DNA from: Candidatus Brevundimonas phytovorans
GTDB taxonomy: Bacteria; Pseudomonadota; Alphaproteobacteria; Caulobacterales; Caulobacteraceae
Assembly (NCBI GenBank): GCA_029203145.1
Contig: CP119309.1
Coordinates: forward strand, 1,079,001-1,143,000
Length of the DNA stretch: 64,000 nt
Direction: 5' to 3'
This document shows positions 8,149 to 17,159 of the stretch, piece by piece. The stretch's first letter is position 1, and each line of letters begins with the position of its first letter. A program made the translations under genes and the position numbers. Under the pieces are notes generated by a model. That model saw only the letters and a list, made by a program, of their open reading frames with translations, did no database searches and was not told the origin of the DNA.

Positions 8149-10464
8149 ATGAAGAAATCCTGCCTATTGGCGGCGACCATGCTTTGGGGGGCGGGGTCCG
8201 CCTATGCGCAGTCGCAACCGCAGACGTCGCCTGTTCCTGAGCCGGCTTCGGAAGTCGGAGAGATCATCGTGACGGCGCAGAAGCGCACGCAGCGAATCTC
8301 CGAAGTGCCCATGTCGATCAGCGCCTATGACGGCGCGACGCTGGAGCGGCTGGGGGCGACCGAGCTCGACCGTGTCGCCCAGATGACGCCGGGACTGGTG
8401 ATCCAGTTGCAGGACCGTCTTTTGCCGGGCATCTCGCTGCGAGGCATCACGTCGGACGATACCTCTCCGGCGGCTGAGCCGCGGGTGGCGCTGTTTCAGG
8501 ACGGGGTTCCGATTACTCAGATCGCTTCGGCTTACGGCGAGATGTTCGATGTGGATCGGGTTGAGGTCGAGAAGGGGCCGCAGTCGACCCTGCATGGCCG
8601 CTCGGCGTTGAACGGCGGTATTTCCATCTTCCAGAAAATGCCGGGCGACACCCTTGGGCTGGAGGCCAAGGCGGGCGCCGGAGACCATGGCCAGCGGTTG
8701 TTGCAGGCCGTGGTCAACATCCCCGTCAGCGACAGCTTCGGTCTGCGTTTCGGCGCGTTGACGCGGCAGAGAGACGGCTTTCTGAAGGACACGCAGGGCG
8801 GAACCTACAACAGCGTTGACGGCCAGGCCTATCGTCTGACGGCGCGCTACATGCCCAATGACGTCTTCAGCTTCCGCTTCGCGGGGACCTATGACGTCGA
8901 TGATACGGACAGCGGCGGTGCTTTCAAATCCAACGTCTTCGCCCCTCGCAACCAGCAAACTGGCGCTCTGGAAGGCGATCGTCGCTTCTGGACGCCTACT
9001 CATCTGAGCACTTTCGGCGACCTGGCGCAGGCCTATAGCCGACGCGAGATCGTCGGGCTGAGCGGGACCTCGGATCTGACCCTGACGGATCGTCTCGATC
9101 TGACCGCGATCAGCGGCTACCGCTGGTACACGGCCTGTCAGGCGGGCGACATCGACGGCACGCCGACCAACATCATCGCCTATGATCTGTGCAACGACGG
9201 CGAGCAGTTCTCACAGGAAGTTCGCCTCAACATTCGACGCTCTGGCCCGCTCGAGGGCTTTGTCGGCGCCAGCTATTTCACCGCCAGCAACGCCCAGGCG
9301 ACGGACCTTGGGGCCGATGAGCGCGCCATGGCGTTGCTATTGTCGGGAGTGCTGCATCGCTATGCGCCGAACGGCCTGACGAACAACCAGATCAACGCCG
9401 CCCTGGGCGCGGCTGCGGCCAACTACAAGCCCTTCCACCTGGATCGCCGGCGCCAGACCGCAGATATCGAGACCTATGATCTGTTCGCGGATGGGACCTT
9501 CCACCTGTCCGGCCGCCTCCAGGCCTTTGTCGGCGGCCGCCTGACCTGGGACGACAAGGCGGTCTCGATGCAGGTGAGCACCCCGGCGGGCGTATCGCGC
9601 CTGACGGGCGCGGCCCTGTTGATGACCATGACGCCGGGTGGCGCAGTTGTCAGGGGCAGCCATTCCTCCAGCCTGACGACAGGTCGTGCAGGGGTCAGGT
9701 ATGCGCTGACGCCTGATGTGAACGTCTATGCGGTTTATGGCGTTGGAAAGCGTCCGGAGGGGATCGATCTGGACCCGTCCGGCGGGGCCAGAATCCTGCC
9801 TGCCGAGGAGTTGGCGTCGGCCGAAGTCGGCGTCAAATACCGGCTCTTCGATGGAGCTTTGTTCGGCGACGCCTCGGTTTATCGCTTCGACTACTCGAAC
9901 TTCCAGACCTTCCAGCGCAATGGCGATCGTCTTGAGCCGGTGAATGCCGGAGCGGCTGAGGCGACCGGCTTCGAAACCCAGGCAACCTGGCGGCTCGCGG
10001 GCGGCCTGTCCCTGTTTGGAAGCTATGCCTACAATCATGCTCGATTCAGCGGCGGCGCCTATGACGGCAACCGTTTCCGCAACAGCCCTGACAACAAGTA
10101 CGCCGTGGGGGCAAATGCAGTCATCCCGACCGACCTGGGGGAGTTCACCATAACGCCTGTCTACAGTTGGCAGTCAAAGATCTTCTTCTCTGACGACAAT
10201 GATCGCGCCGATCTTCAGGTTCGTTCGCGGCCGGCGTTTTCGGACAAGTCGGTCGACGAATATCAGGACGCTTTCGGCCTATTCAATCTTCGCATCAACT
10301 TCACGCCCGAGCGCGGCAGCTGGTCCTTCACCGTCTTTGGCGAGAACCTGCTGGATGAGAAATACGTCGTGGACGCCGGGAATACCGGGGATTCCTTCGG
10401 CATGCCGACCTTTATCGTGGGATCGCGCCGCAACGTTCGGTTCGAGGTCAGCGCCCGATTCTGA
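8149..10464 (+). CDS. TonB-dependent outer-membrane receptor
   Basis: A 771-residue receptor for energised import of a scarce ligand across the outer membrane. The start at 8149 follows a clear Shine-Dalgarno (gggaggaa, 8132-8139) and opens a signal peptide ending SAYAQSQ. An in-frame start at 7909 lies inside the divergent gene and was rejected. A TonB-box-like segment (EIIVTAQKR) precedes a plug domain (SEVPMSISAYDGATLERLG; VEVEKGPQSTLHGRSALNGGISI). The C terminus is a beta-barrel (NVYAVYGVGKRPEG; FTVFGENLLDEKYVVD) ending RFEVSARF. PhoD follows 66 bp downstream on the same strand, suggesting a phosphate-ester or related nutrient, but the ligand is unknown. Confidence 0.92.
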   Translation: MKKSCLLAATMLWGAGSAYAQSQPQTSPVPEPASEVGEIIVTAQKRTQRISEVPMSISAYDGATLERLGATELDRVAQMTPGLVIQLQDRLLPGISLRGITSDDTSPAAEPRVALFQDGVPITQIASAYGEMFDVDRVEVEKGPQSTLHGRSALNGGISIFQKMPGDTLGLEAKAGAGDHGQRLLQAVVNIPVSDSFGLRFGALTRQRDGFLKDTQGGTYNSVDGQAYRLTARYMPNDVFSFRFAGTYDVDDTDSGGAFKSNVFAPRNQQTGALEGDRRFWTPTHLSTFGDLAQAYSRREIVGLSGTSDLTLTDRLDLTAISGYRWYTACQAGDIDGTPTNIIAYDLCNDGEQFSQEVRLNIRRSGPLEGFVGASYFTASNAQATDLGADERAMALLLSGVLHRYAPNGLTNNQINAALGAAAANYKPFHLDRRRQTADIETYDLFADGTFHLSGRLQAFVGGRLTWDDKAVSMQVSTPAGVSRLTGAALLMTMTPGGAVVRGSHSSSLTTGRAGVRYALTPDVNVYAVYGVGKRPEGIDLDPSGGARILPAEELASAEVGVKYRLFDGALFGDASVYRFDYSNFQTFQRNGDRLEPVNAGAAEATGFETQATWRLAGGLSLFGSYAYNHARFSGGAYDGNRFRNSPDNKYAVGANAVIPTDLGEFTITPVYSWQSKIFFSDDNDRADLQVRSRPAFSDKSVDEYQDAFGLFNLRINFTPERGSWSFTVFGENLLDEKYVVDAGNTGDSFGMPTFIVGSRRNVRFEVSARF

Positions 10465-10530
10465 TGACAACGGGCGGCCGGGCGCGGCGTCTGCGCTGCG
10501 TTCGCCGCCCTTTCCTCAAGGAACAGAAAC

Positions 10531-12321
10531 ATGAAACTAGACCGACGCGCGGCCCTTGGCCTTGTCGGCTTGGCCGCCTGTGCGGCGACCGCGGGGCAGG
10601 CGGCGGCGGCTTCCAACGAGCCGGCTGATTTTCTGCACGGCGTCGCTTCGGGCGATCCTCTGCGGGACCGGGTTATTGTGTGGACTCGAGCCACGCCCCG
10701 AAGCGCTGACGCCGCCGCCGTTTCCGTGGAATGGGAGTTGGCCGAGGATGCAGACTTTCAGCGTGGTGTCCGCCGCGGCGTGGTCACGACGAACAGCGCC
10801 CGCGACTTCACCGTCAAGGTCGATGTGACTGGGCTGCGGCCGAATACTGAATATCTCTATCGCTTCCGCTGCGGCGATCAGGTTTCGGCGACGGGCCGCG
10901 CGCGCACCCTGCCGGTGGGGCGGGTGTCGGAAATGGTTTTGGCGGTGGCGTCCTGCTCGCTCTATTCGACCGGCTTCTTCAACGCCTATCGCGACATCGC
11001 CGAACTTGAGCGTGTCGACCTGGTGCTGCACCTGGGCGACTATATCTACGAGTACGGGGGCGGGCCTGACCAGCTGGGCATGAGCATTGGCCAGAAAATC
11101 GGCCGTGCGCCCACGCCGGCGCATGAAGCGCGCACCTTGGCCGACTATCGCGAGCGGCACGCCTGCTACAAGCTGGACGCCGATCTGCAGGCGGCGCACG
11201 CTCGGGCGCCGTGGATTTGCGTCTGGGACGATCACGAGACGGCCAACGACGCCTGGAGCGGCGGGGCCCAGAACCATCAGGCTGAAGATGGCGTGTGGAG
11301 CGACCGCCGCGACGCCGCTGTTCGCGCCTTCTATGAGTGGATTCCCATTCGCGAGCCTGAGCCCGGCGCCTCCTTGCTGGCGATCAACCGCACCTTCGAG
11401 CTGGGCGATCTGGCGACCTTGATCATGGTCGAAAATCGTTTCCTCGGTCGGGATCGTCAGATCAATCTGCGTAATCCCGCGGATGTGACGTGGAATGCGG
11501 TGGATCTGAGTAACCCGGATCAGCCTGTCGTGATCACCGATCCGGCTCTGAGGCGCGAAATCCTGACGGCGTTCAGTCAGGGGCGACCGGCGCTGGCGCC
11601 CTATGGAGTGAGGATCGATCCCGCCTCCATCCTCCGTTCCATTTCCCGGCCTGAGCGCAGCGTCTACGGCGTCGCCCAGGAGGCGTGGCTGCGTGATCGT
11701 CTCGAAGGCTCGGTCAAAGCTGGGAAACCCTGGCAGGTCATCGGCAATCAGATGGTCATGGCGCGCACGACCGGCGCGGACATCGTCGGCTTCATGGGTA
11801 AGGCGCGGTGGGCGCAGGCCTTCGAACAGGCGTCCCCGATCCTGCGACCCTGGCTTCAGCAGTTGGAGACCCTGCCGACAGACGTGCCTTTCGAATTCGA
11901 CGGATGGGATTCTTACCCCGCGGCCCGCGCCCGCATGGATCGCATGTTCGTCGAAACGGGCAGCCGTCCATTGGTCCTGTCGGGCGACAGTCATGCCTTT
12001 TGGGTCAGTGAACTGCACGATGCCGAGGATCGGCGTGTCGCCGCTGAGGTGGGGGTCACGGCTATCACCAGCAGCAGCCTGGGAAATATGTTGGGCGATG
12101 TGGAGTTGGGGGCGGCCTTTTCCGAAGCCTGTCCCGAGGTGCGCTTCTGTCAGCACCTGACCAAGGGCTACGGCCTTGTGACCTTGCGGGCGGACGAAGC
12201 CCGGATCGACCTGATCGGCGTGAGCACGGTACGTCAGCGCGACTATCAGCGGTTTGTCCTGAAGTCGTATCGCGTTCGCCCGAATCTGTCGGGCGGGGTT
12301 GGGCCTGTCGAGGAGGTCTGA
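10531..12321 (+). CDS. phoD: PhoD-family alkaline phosphatase/phosphodiesterase, secreted
   Basis: A 596-residue PhoD-type metallophosphatase predicted to hydrolyse phosphate mono- or diesters outside the cytoplasm. The N terminus MKLDRRAALGLVGLAACAAT has a twin-arginine-like pair and an Ala-rich hydrophobic stretch, consistent with Tat export, as is usual for PhoD. The N-terminal fibronectin-like domain starts at FLHGVASGDP. The metallophosphoesterase core shows LHLGDYIYEYGG, WDDHETANDAW and LSGDSHAFW, the usual metal-ligand blocks. A Shine-Dalgarno (aaggaa) precedes the ATG. It sits 66 bp after the TonB receptor gene and ends two bases from the convergent TetR gene. Regulation by phosphate is plausible, but no Pho box was identified. 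Confidence 0.92.
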   Translation: MKLDRRAALGLVGLAACAATAGQAAAASNEPADFLHGVASGDPLRDRVIVWTRATPRSADAAAVSVEWELAEDADFQRGVRRGVVTTNSARDFTVKVDVTGLRPNTEYLYRFRCGDQVSATGRARTLPVGRVSEMVLAVASCSLYSTGFFNAYRDIAELERVDLVLHLGDYIYEYGGGPDQLGMSIGQKIGRAPTPAHEARTLADYRERHACYKLDADLQAAHARAPWICVWDDHETANDAWSGGAQNHQAEDGVWSDRRDAAVRAFYEWIPIREPEPGASLLAINRTFELGDLATLIMVENRFLGRDRQINLRNPADVTWNAVDLSNPDQPVVITDPALRREILTAFSQGRPALAPYGVRIDPASILRSISRPERSVYGVAQEAWLRDRLEGSVKAGKPWQVIGNQMVMARTTGADIVGFMGKARWAQAFEQASPILRPWLQQLETLPTDVPFEFDGWDSYPAARARMDRMFVETGSRPLVLSGDSHAFWVSELHDAEDRRVAAEVGVTAITSSSLGNMLGDVELGAAFSEACPEVRFCQHLTKGYGLVTLRADEARIDLIGVSTVRQRDYQRFVLKSYRVRPNLSGGVGPVEEV

Positions 12322-12323
12322 GC

Positions 12324-12917
12324 CTAGGGGCGGTCGTCGCTGCCGATAGGCAACATGGCGATCGCCCTGTCCACCAAGGCGTCGATCTGCTGGGGCGTCA
12401 GTTGGATCGGCCGAAAGGTCAGATGGTAGACCACGCTGCCCAGAAGCGTGTGAGTCACGAACTGCAGTTGTTCGATGTCGGCCTTCGGGGCCAGACGTCT
12501 GAACTGGCGAATATAATAGGGTTCGGTCGATTTGAGGTGGATGTCGAGAATATCGGCCACTTCTGGCGAGCGCCGCGCCAACGAGGCGATGTGGAGAATG
12601 GCGGCCGGGCGCGCGTCAGAGAGGTAGGCCACAGCCGTATCCACCAAGGCATGCAGGGCGTCGCGCGGGGCGGTTTCCTCGTCGATGATCGGGGCGAACG
12701 ACAACAGGGTTTCGCGCAAAACCGAGGCCACGAGCTCTGCCTTTGACGCATGCCGTCGATAGATGGTGGCGCGGTTGCATCCGACTTCACTGGCCACGGC
12801 ATCAAAAGTCAGAGCATCATAACCGCGTTCTGACAAAACGTTCCATGTCGCAATTGCGATTTGGCGACTTTTTTCCAAGTCGATAGGGCGTCCGCGCGCC
12901 TTCTTTTGCTCGGTCAA
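12324..12917 (-). CDS. TetR/AcrR-family transcriptional regulator
   Basis: A 197-residue repressor-type regulator. The N-terminal helix-turn-helix covers about residues 15-60 (ATWNVLSERGYDALTFDAVASEVGCNRATIYRRHASKAELV), the classic TetR DNA-binding block. The all-helical C-terminal ligand and dimerisation domain follows. It is convergent with phoD (two bases apart) and divergent from the M24 peptidase gene, with a 186-bp AT-rich region between them that probably carries its operator. The ligand is unknown. The likely targets are itself and the M24 gene, perhaps also the TonB/phoD genes. Confidence 0.9.
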   Translation of the reverse strand: MTEQKKARGRPIDLEKSRQIAIATWNVLSERGYDALTFDAVASEVGCNRATIYRRHASKAELVASVLRETLLSFAPIIDEETAPRDALHALVDTAVAYLSDARPAAILHIASLARRSPEVADILDIHLKSTEPYYIRQFRRLAPKADIEQLQFVTHTLLGSVVYHLTFRPIQLTPQQIDALVDRAIAMLPIGSDDRP

Positions 12918-13103
12918 GGATGAGTCTCCATTTGAGATCGTGATGATATTATTAATAAAAATTCAAATCAAATAAAGCTTTCTCATTTGCCTTAATGTTG
13001 ATTATCCCTGCATGTCGTGATCCCGATTTGAGGATTGGCGCGTCCAGCCCCGCACCGGCCTGGAGCGTCTTGCTTCCATCCACATCCCGGATAGGCGTCG
13101 ACC
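12918..13103. promoter_or_regulatory. AT-rich divergent promoter region between tetR and the M24 gene
   Basis: This stretch, especially 12944-12990 (attattaataaaaattcaa and neighbours), is far more AT-rich than the rest of the window, as expected for divergent promoters. Inverted hexamers atttga and tcaaat flank the AT core, and a second gatttgag lies near 13025. These are candidate TetR-type operator pieces. No exact palindrome was defined. Confidence 0.4.
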
Positions 13104-14282
13104 ATGACATTTTCCGCCCCTGCCGCCGCCCCTATCTCCGCCGATGAGCGGCGCACGCGCCTGGAGGCCATGGCCGCGCGCTTGCGGGCGGAAGGCCTCG
13201 CGGCCCTGTTGCTCGGGCCGACACGGTCGTTACGCTATTTCACGGGGCTGGACTGGCATCCGTCGGAGCGGCTGACCGCGGCCCTGATCCATGCGGATGG
13301 ACGGCTGGAGTACATCTGTCCCCAGTTCGAACGGGACAAGATCAGGGGGCTGACTGCGGCGGCGAACGCGGTGGCCGGCGACATCTTCACCTGGGAAGAA
13401 GATGAGAGCCCTTATGCGCAGGTGGCGACCCGGCTGTCGCCAGACGGTCGGCTGGCCGTTGACGATCAGGCGGCGGCCTTCATCTGGCTGGGCCTCAGCC
13501 GGAGGCTGGGCGCGGATCGCGTGACCGACGGCGGCGCCCTGATCACCGCTCAGCGTAGCCTGAAGTCGCCGGCGGAGATCGCGCTTCTGATCCGGGCCAA
13601 GGCCATCACCCTGGAGGTGCAGCGTCGTACGCGGCATTGGCTGCAGGCCGGGGTGCTGACGTCCGAGGTCAAGCGGTTCATCGACGCCGAGCATCGCAAG
13701 CTGGGCGGCGAGGGCGGCTCGTCCTTCTGTCTCGTCTCTTTCGGCGACGACACCTGCCTGCCGCACGGCGGCGAGGGCGACCGGGCGTTGAAGGTCGATG
13801 ACGTGGTGCTGATCGACACGGGCGCCTTGATGGATGGTTATCACTCCGACATCACGCGCACCTATGTCTTCGGGACGCCCAGCGACGACTTCCGTCGGGT
13901 CTGGAACCACGAGAAGCAGGCCCAGGCGCGGGCCTTTGAGGCGGCGCGCCTGGGGGCGTCGTGCGAGAGCGTGGATGCGGGCGCGCGCGACTACCTGACC
14001 GGCCTTGGCTATGGCCCGGACTACCAGCTGCCCGGTTTGCCGCATCGCACCGGCCACGGAGTCGGTCTGGACATCCACGAGGCGCCCAACCTGGTGCGCG
14101 GCGATGCGACCCTGCTTCAACCTGGAATGTGCTTCTCCAACGAGCCGATGCTGGTCATTCCCGGCCGCTTCGGCGTTCGCCTGGAAGATCATTTCTATAT
14201 GGACGACAGAGGGCCGGTCTGGTTCACCCCGCCGTCGCACAGTCTGGATGACCCGTTCGGCGAAAACGTCGCCGCGGGATGA
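13104..14282 (+). CDS. M24-family aminopeptidase P (Xaa-Pro peptidase)
   Basis: A 392-residue cytoplasmic metallopeptidase predicted to remove N-terminal residues preceding proline or to cleave Xaa-Pro dipeptides. The creatinase-like N-terminal domain (about 1-150) includes ALLLGPTRSLRYFTGLDWHPSERL. The C-terminal pita-bread domain carries the metal ligands: Asp in VLIDTGALMDG, Asp in HSDITRTYVFG, His in RTGHGVGLDIHE, Glu in SNEPM, and Glu in GVRLEDHFYM. All five expected ligands are present. The gene is divergent from the TetR regulator, which may control it. Confidence 0.9.
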   Translation: MTFSAPAAAPISADERRTRLEAMAARLRAEGLAALLLGPTRSLRYFTGLDWHPSERLTAALIHADGRLEYICPQFERDKIRGLTAAANAVAGDIFTWEEDESPYAQVATRLSPDGRLAVDDQAAAFIWLGLSRRLGADRVTDGGALITAQRSLKSPAEIALLIRAKAITLEVQRRTRHWLQAGVLTSEVKRFIDAEHRKLGGEGGSSFCLVSFGDDTCLPHGGEGDRALKVDDVVLIDTGALMDGYHSDITRTYVFGTPSDDFRRVWNHEKQAQARAFEAARLGASCESVDAGARDYLTGLGYGPDYQLPGLPHRTGHGVGLDIHEAPNLVRGDATLLQPGMCFSNEPMLVIPGRFGVRLEDHFYMDDRGPVWFTPPSHSLDDPFGENVAAG

Positions 14283-14380
14283 TGACGCCCCTCGGATGAC
14301 GGTTCGCAGTCCAGTCGCCCTTGACGCCAGCCGGCAGGGGGCTAGGAACCGCGACCGCTCCCCCCGCAGGTTCTCCTCCT

Positions 14381-15700
14381 ATGACGTCCGCGACCCCCGC
14401 CACCATCGGCATTGACTTCGGCACGACCAATACGGTGGTGTCGCTGACGCACGGCGACGGCCCCGCGACCCTGGTGCGGTTCCAGGTCGAGGAGAAGGAC
14501 CTGTTCGCCTTCCGCTCGGCGCTGAGCTTCCAACTGCACGAAGCGCGCGACGGCGGCTCGCCCGAGCGGGTGATCGAGGCCGGCCCCTGGGCCATCGACG
14601 CCTATGTCGAGGACCCGCTGGACACCCGCTTCATCCAGTCGTTCAAGACCTTCGCCGCCAGCGCCGCCTTCACCGAGACGCGCATCGACAACCGCCGCTA
14701 TCGCTTCGAGGACCTGCTGTCGGCCTTCCTTTTGCGGCTGAAGCACCATGCCGACGGGGCGATGGACGATCTGCCGCCGCGCATCATCGTCGGCCGTCCC
14801 GTCACCTTCGCCGGCGGCAATCCCAACGAGGCCCTGGCGCTGGAACGCTATGAGGCGGCGTTCGCCCGTCTGGGCTTCACCGACATCCGCTACGCCTACG
14901 AACCCGTCGGCGCGGCCTTCTTCTTTGCGCGCGAACTGAAACAGGACGCCAATGTCCTGGTCGCCGACTTCGGCGGCGGCACCAGCGACTTTTCCATCGT
15001 GCGGTTCGAGCGGGCCGACGGCGCGCTGAAGTCCACGCCTCTGGCCCGGTCGGGCGTGGGCGTGGCGGGCGACGCCTTCGACTATCGGATCATCGACCAG
15101 CTGGTCTCGCCGGAACTGGGCAAGGGCAGCCTTTACCGGGCCTTTGATAACCGCCTGCCGATCCCGCAGCGCTACTACAGCGCCTTTGCGCGCTGGGACC
15201 AACTGGCCCTGTTGCGCGCGTCCAAGGACATGCGCGACATTCGTGGCCTGGCCTCCACCGCGCTGGAGCCCGAGAAGATCGAACGCCTGATCGAGGTGCT
15301 GGACGACAACCACGGCTACGCCCTCTACCGCGCCGTCTCGGGTCTGAAAGAGGCCCTGTCGCGGGACGAGGAGGCGGTCTTCTCCTTTGTCGCCGGATCG
15401 GTGCGGATCGAGAAGCCGGTCAAACGCACGGACTTCGAGGGCTGGATCGCGCCCGAGCTTCAGGCCATGGAGGCCGCCGTCGACGAAGCCATGGCTCAGT
15501 CGGGTCTGGAGGGGACGCAGATCGACCGCGTCTTCCTGACCGGCGGCACCTCCTTCGTCCCGGCGGTGCGCGACATCTTCATCCGCCGCTTCGGCGCCGA
15601 CCGCATAGAGACCGGCGGCGAGTTCGAATCCATCGCCTCGGGGCTGGCCCTGATCGGGCGTGAAGCCGATCTGGACCTGTGGAGCCAGAAGGCGGCCTGA
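14381..15700 (+). CDS. Hsp70/YegD-like chaperone-fold protein
   Basis: A 439-residue protein built almost only of the Hsp70 actin-like ATPase domain. It has phosphate-1 motif IGIDFGTTNTVVS near the N terminus, phosphate-2 VLVADFGGGTSDFSIVRFE near residue 200, and the adenosine-binding VFLTGGTSFVPAVRDIF near 385. It lacks the ~200-residue substrate-binding region of DnaK and is close in length to E. coli YegD. The ATG at 14381 places the motif right after the start, as in the family. The upstream in-frame ATG at 14321 gives a low-complexity leader. The substrate is not known. It is convergent with the GST gene, seven bases away. Confidence 0.88.
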   Translation: MTSATPATIGIDFGTTNTVVSLTHGDGPATLVRFQVEEKDLFAFRSALSFQLHEARDGGSPERVIEAGPWAIDAYVEDPLDTRFIQSFKTFAASAAFTETRIDNRRYRFEDLLSAFLLRLKHHADGAMDDLPPRIIVGRPVTFAGGNPNEALALERYEAAFARLGFTDIRYAYEPVGAAFFFARELKQDANVLVADFGGGTSDFSIVRFERADGALKSTPLARSGVGVAGDAFDYRIIDQLVSPELGKGSLYRAFDNRLPIPQRYYSAFARWDQLALLRASKDMRDIRGLASTALEPEKIERLIEVLDDNHGYALYRAVSGLKEALSRDEEAVFSFVAGSVRIEKPVKRTDFEGWIAPELQAMEAAVDEAMAQSGLEGTQIDRVFLTGGTSFVPAVRDIFIRRFGADRIETGGEFESIASGLALIGREADLDLWSQKAA

Positions 15701-15707
15701 TCGCGCG

Positions 15708-16355
15708 TCAGTCCCGATCCGGCGCGCCCAGCGGAAAATAGGAACGGTAGGGCCGCGCCTCGTCCACCGCCCGCGCCATCGACGGCCGGGCCAGCAGCCG
15801 GGCGCGATAGGCCTTCAGCGTCGCGAACCGGTCGTCGATAGGATGCGACCAGTCGGCGTAGAAGAGCGCGGGCGCGGCGGCGCAGTCGGCCAGGCTGAAG
15901 CCGTGATCAGTCGCCCATTCCCGCCCCGCCAGCCGTTCGTCCAGCCAGGCGTAGGCGGTGGCCAGCATCCGCTTCGCCTCGGCCACGCCATAGGGATCGC
16001 GGTCGCCCTCGGGCCGCAGAGCGTCAGCCACCAGCTTCTGCTGCGGGCTCGAGACATAGTGATCGAACACCCGGTCCATCATCCGCACCTCGACCGCATC
16101 GGCGGGATCGGCAGGGATCAGGCGCACCGGGCCGAGATGATGCACGGCCAGGTGCTCGATGATGCCGGTGGCCTCGACGACGGTGCGCTCGCCGTCCTGC
16201 AATACCGGGAACTTGCGCACTGGCCACAGCGCCGTCAGTTCCGCGAAGGCGGCCTCGCCCTCGAGCAGTTCGAAGGCAAACGGCGTGTCGTTCTCATACA
16301 GCGCGATCAGCGCCTTCTGGCAGAAGGACGAAAAGGGGTGGGCGTAGAGCTTCAT
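15708..16355 (-). CDS. Glutathione S-transferase family protein
   Basis: A 215-residue soluble protein with an N-terminal thioredoxin-fold domain (MKLYAHPFSSFCQKALIALYEND; KFPVLQDGERTVVEATGIIEHL, the cis-Pro and glutathione gamma-glutamyl contact region) and a C-terminal helical domain (LADCAAAPALFYADW). The start at 16355 follows aaggag and is preferred to one nine codons upstream. The likely role is glutathione conjugation or thiol chemistry. The substrate is unknown. Confidence 0.88.
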   Translation of the reverse strand: MKLYAHPFSSFCQKALIALYENDTPFAFELLEGEAAFAELTALWPVRKFPVLQDGERTVVEATGIIEHLAVHHLGPVRLIPADPADAVEVRMMDRVFDHYVSSPQQKLVADALRPEGDRDPYGVAEAKRMLATAYAWLDERLAGREWATDHGFSLADCAAAPALFYADWSHPIDDRFATLKAYRARLLARPSMARAVDEARPYRSYFPLGAPDRD

Positions 16356-16559
16356 GCGCGTCTCCTTCAGCGGAAGTGCCAAATGTCCTCGACGGGTGGG
16401 AAGCGGAAGATTTCAGCAGTAGGTCTGCGACCTTACAAGCGGCGCCCGAATAGGTCCGCAACGGGTCGCGAGCGGATATTCGCTTCCAGCCACACTGCGG
16501 AATTTGACCCCTCCGCCTCGCGATGCCAGATCGCGGCTCAGTTTTGCGAGGAGCGCCCC

Positions 16560-16913
16560 ATGGCCATCACCCTGTACGGCATCAAGGCCTGCGACACGAT
16601 GAAGAAGGCGCGGGTCTGGCTGGATGATAACGGCGTGGACTACGCCTTCCACGACTACAAGGTCGCCGGCGCGAACAAGGCCGATCTGGAACGCTGGATC
16701 GCCGAGCATGGCTGGGAGACGGTGCTGAACCGCGCCGGGACCACCTTCCGCAAGCTGCCGGACGCGGACAAGGCCGACCTGAACGCTGACAAGGCTGTGG
16801 CCTTGATGCTGGCCCAGCCGTCGATGATCAAGCGGCCGGTGCTGGACCTGGGCGACGGGCGGACGCTGGTCGGCTTCAAGCCTGAACGCTACGCCGAGGC
16901 CTTCGCAGCCTAG
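16560..16913 (+). CDS. ArsC/Spx-family protein (YffB-like)
   Basis: A 117-residue thioredoxin-fold protein of the ArsC/Spx superfamily. It begins MAITLYGIKACDTMKKARVWLDDNGVDY, with a single cysteine (CDTMKKA) in the ArsC catalytic position, and has NRAGTTFRKLPDADK and MIKRPVLD with the conserved Arg-Pro. This pattern is typical of the uncharacterised YffB/MgsR-like group rather than true arsenate reductase. No arsenic genes are nearby. The ATG follows gaggag. Its last four bases overlap the convergent DUF2188 gene. Confidence 0.88.
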   Translation: MAITLYGIKACDTMKKARVWLDDNGVDYAFHDYKVAGANKADLERWIAEHGWETVLNRAGTTFRKLPDADKADLNADKAVALMLAQPSMIKRPVLDLGDGRTLVGFKPERYAEAFAA

Positions 16914-17149
16914 TCCTCGACCTCGGTTTCCGGGCGGTCATGGCCGTCGGCGCGTTCGGTGATCCACTGGCCCGAACTGTCCTCGAACTCGATCCATGAG
17001 GTGCGGTCCGGCACCTGCTGCTCGCGCGACACGGCGACGGCGGCGGCGCGGGCGGCGTCATGCGTGGCGAAGGTCTCGGAGAAGCTGTCGCCCAGCTTGT
17101 AGGCCCAGCCCCCGTCGTGGGGGACGATGCGATAGATGATGCGGGTCAC
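16910..17149 (-). CDS. DUF2188 domain protein
   Basis: A 79-residue protein. It matches the DUF2188 pattern: an N-terminal strand pair (YRIVPHDGGWAYKLGDS), a helix (THDAARAAAVAVSREQ), then strands with WIEFEDSSGQW. The family has no established biochemical role. It is the downstream neighbour of the small membrane protein gene at 17160, ten bases away on the same strand, so they are probably cotranscribed. The gene ends inside the last four bases of the convergent ArsC-like gene. Confidence 0.75.
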   Translation of the reverse strand: MTRIIYRIVPHDGGWAYKLGDSFSETFATHDAARAAAVAVSREQQVPDRTSWIEFEDSSGQWITERADGHDRPETEVED

Positions 17150-17159
17150 GCGGTTTCCT

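Noticed and set aside
12950..12970. A near match to the CtrA site (TTAA-N7-TTAA)
   Set aside because: Only one half-site is complete (TTAA then TCAA), and the AT-rich context makes chance matches likely.
16560..16913. Arsenate reductase (arsC)
   Set aside because: It has the fold but no arsenic operon nearby, and the sequence fits the YffB/Spx-like group better.
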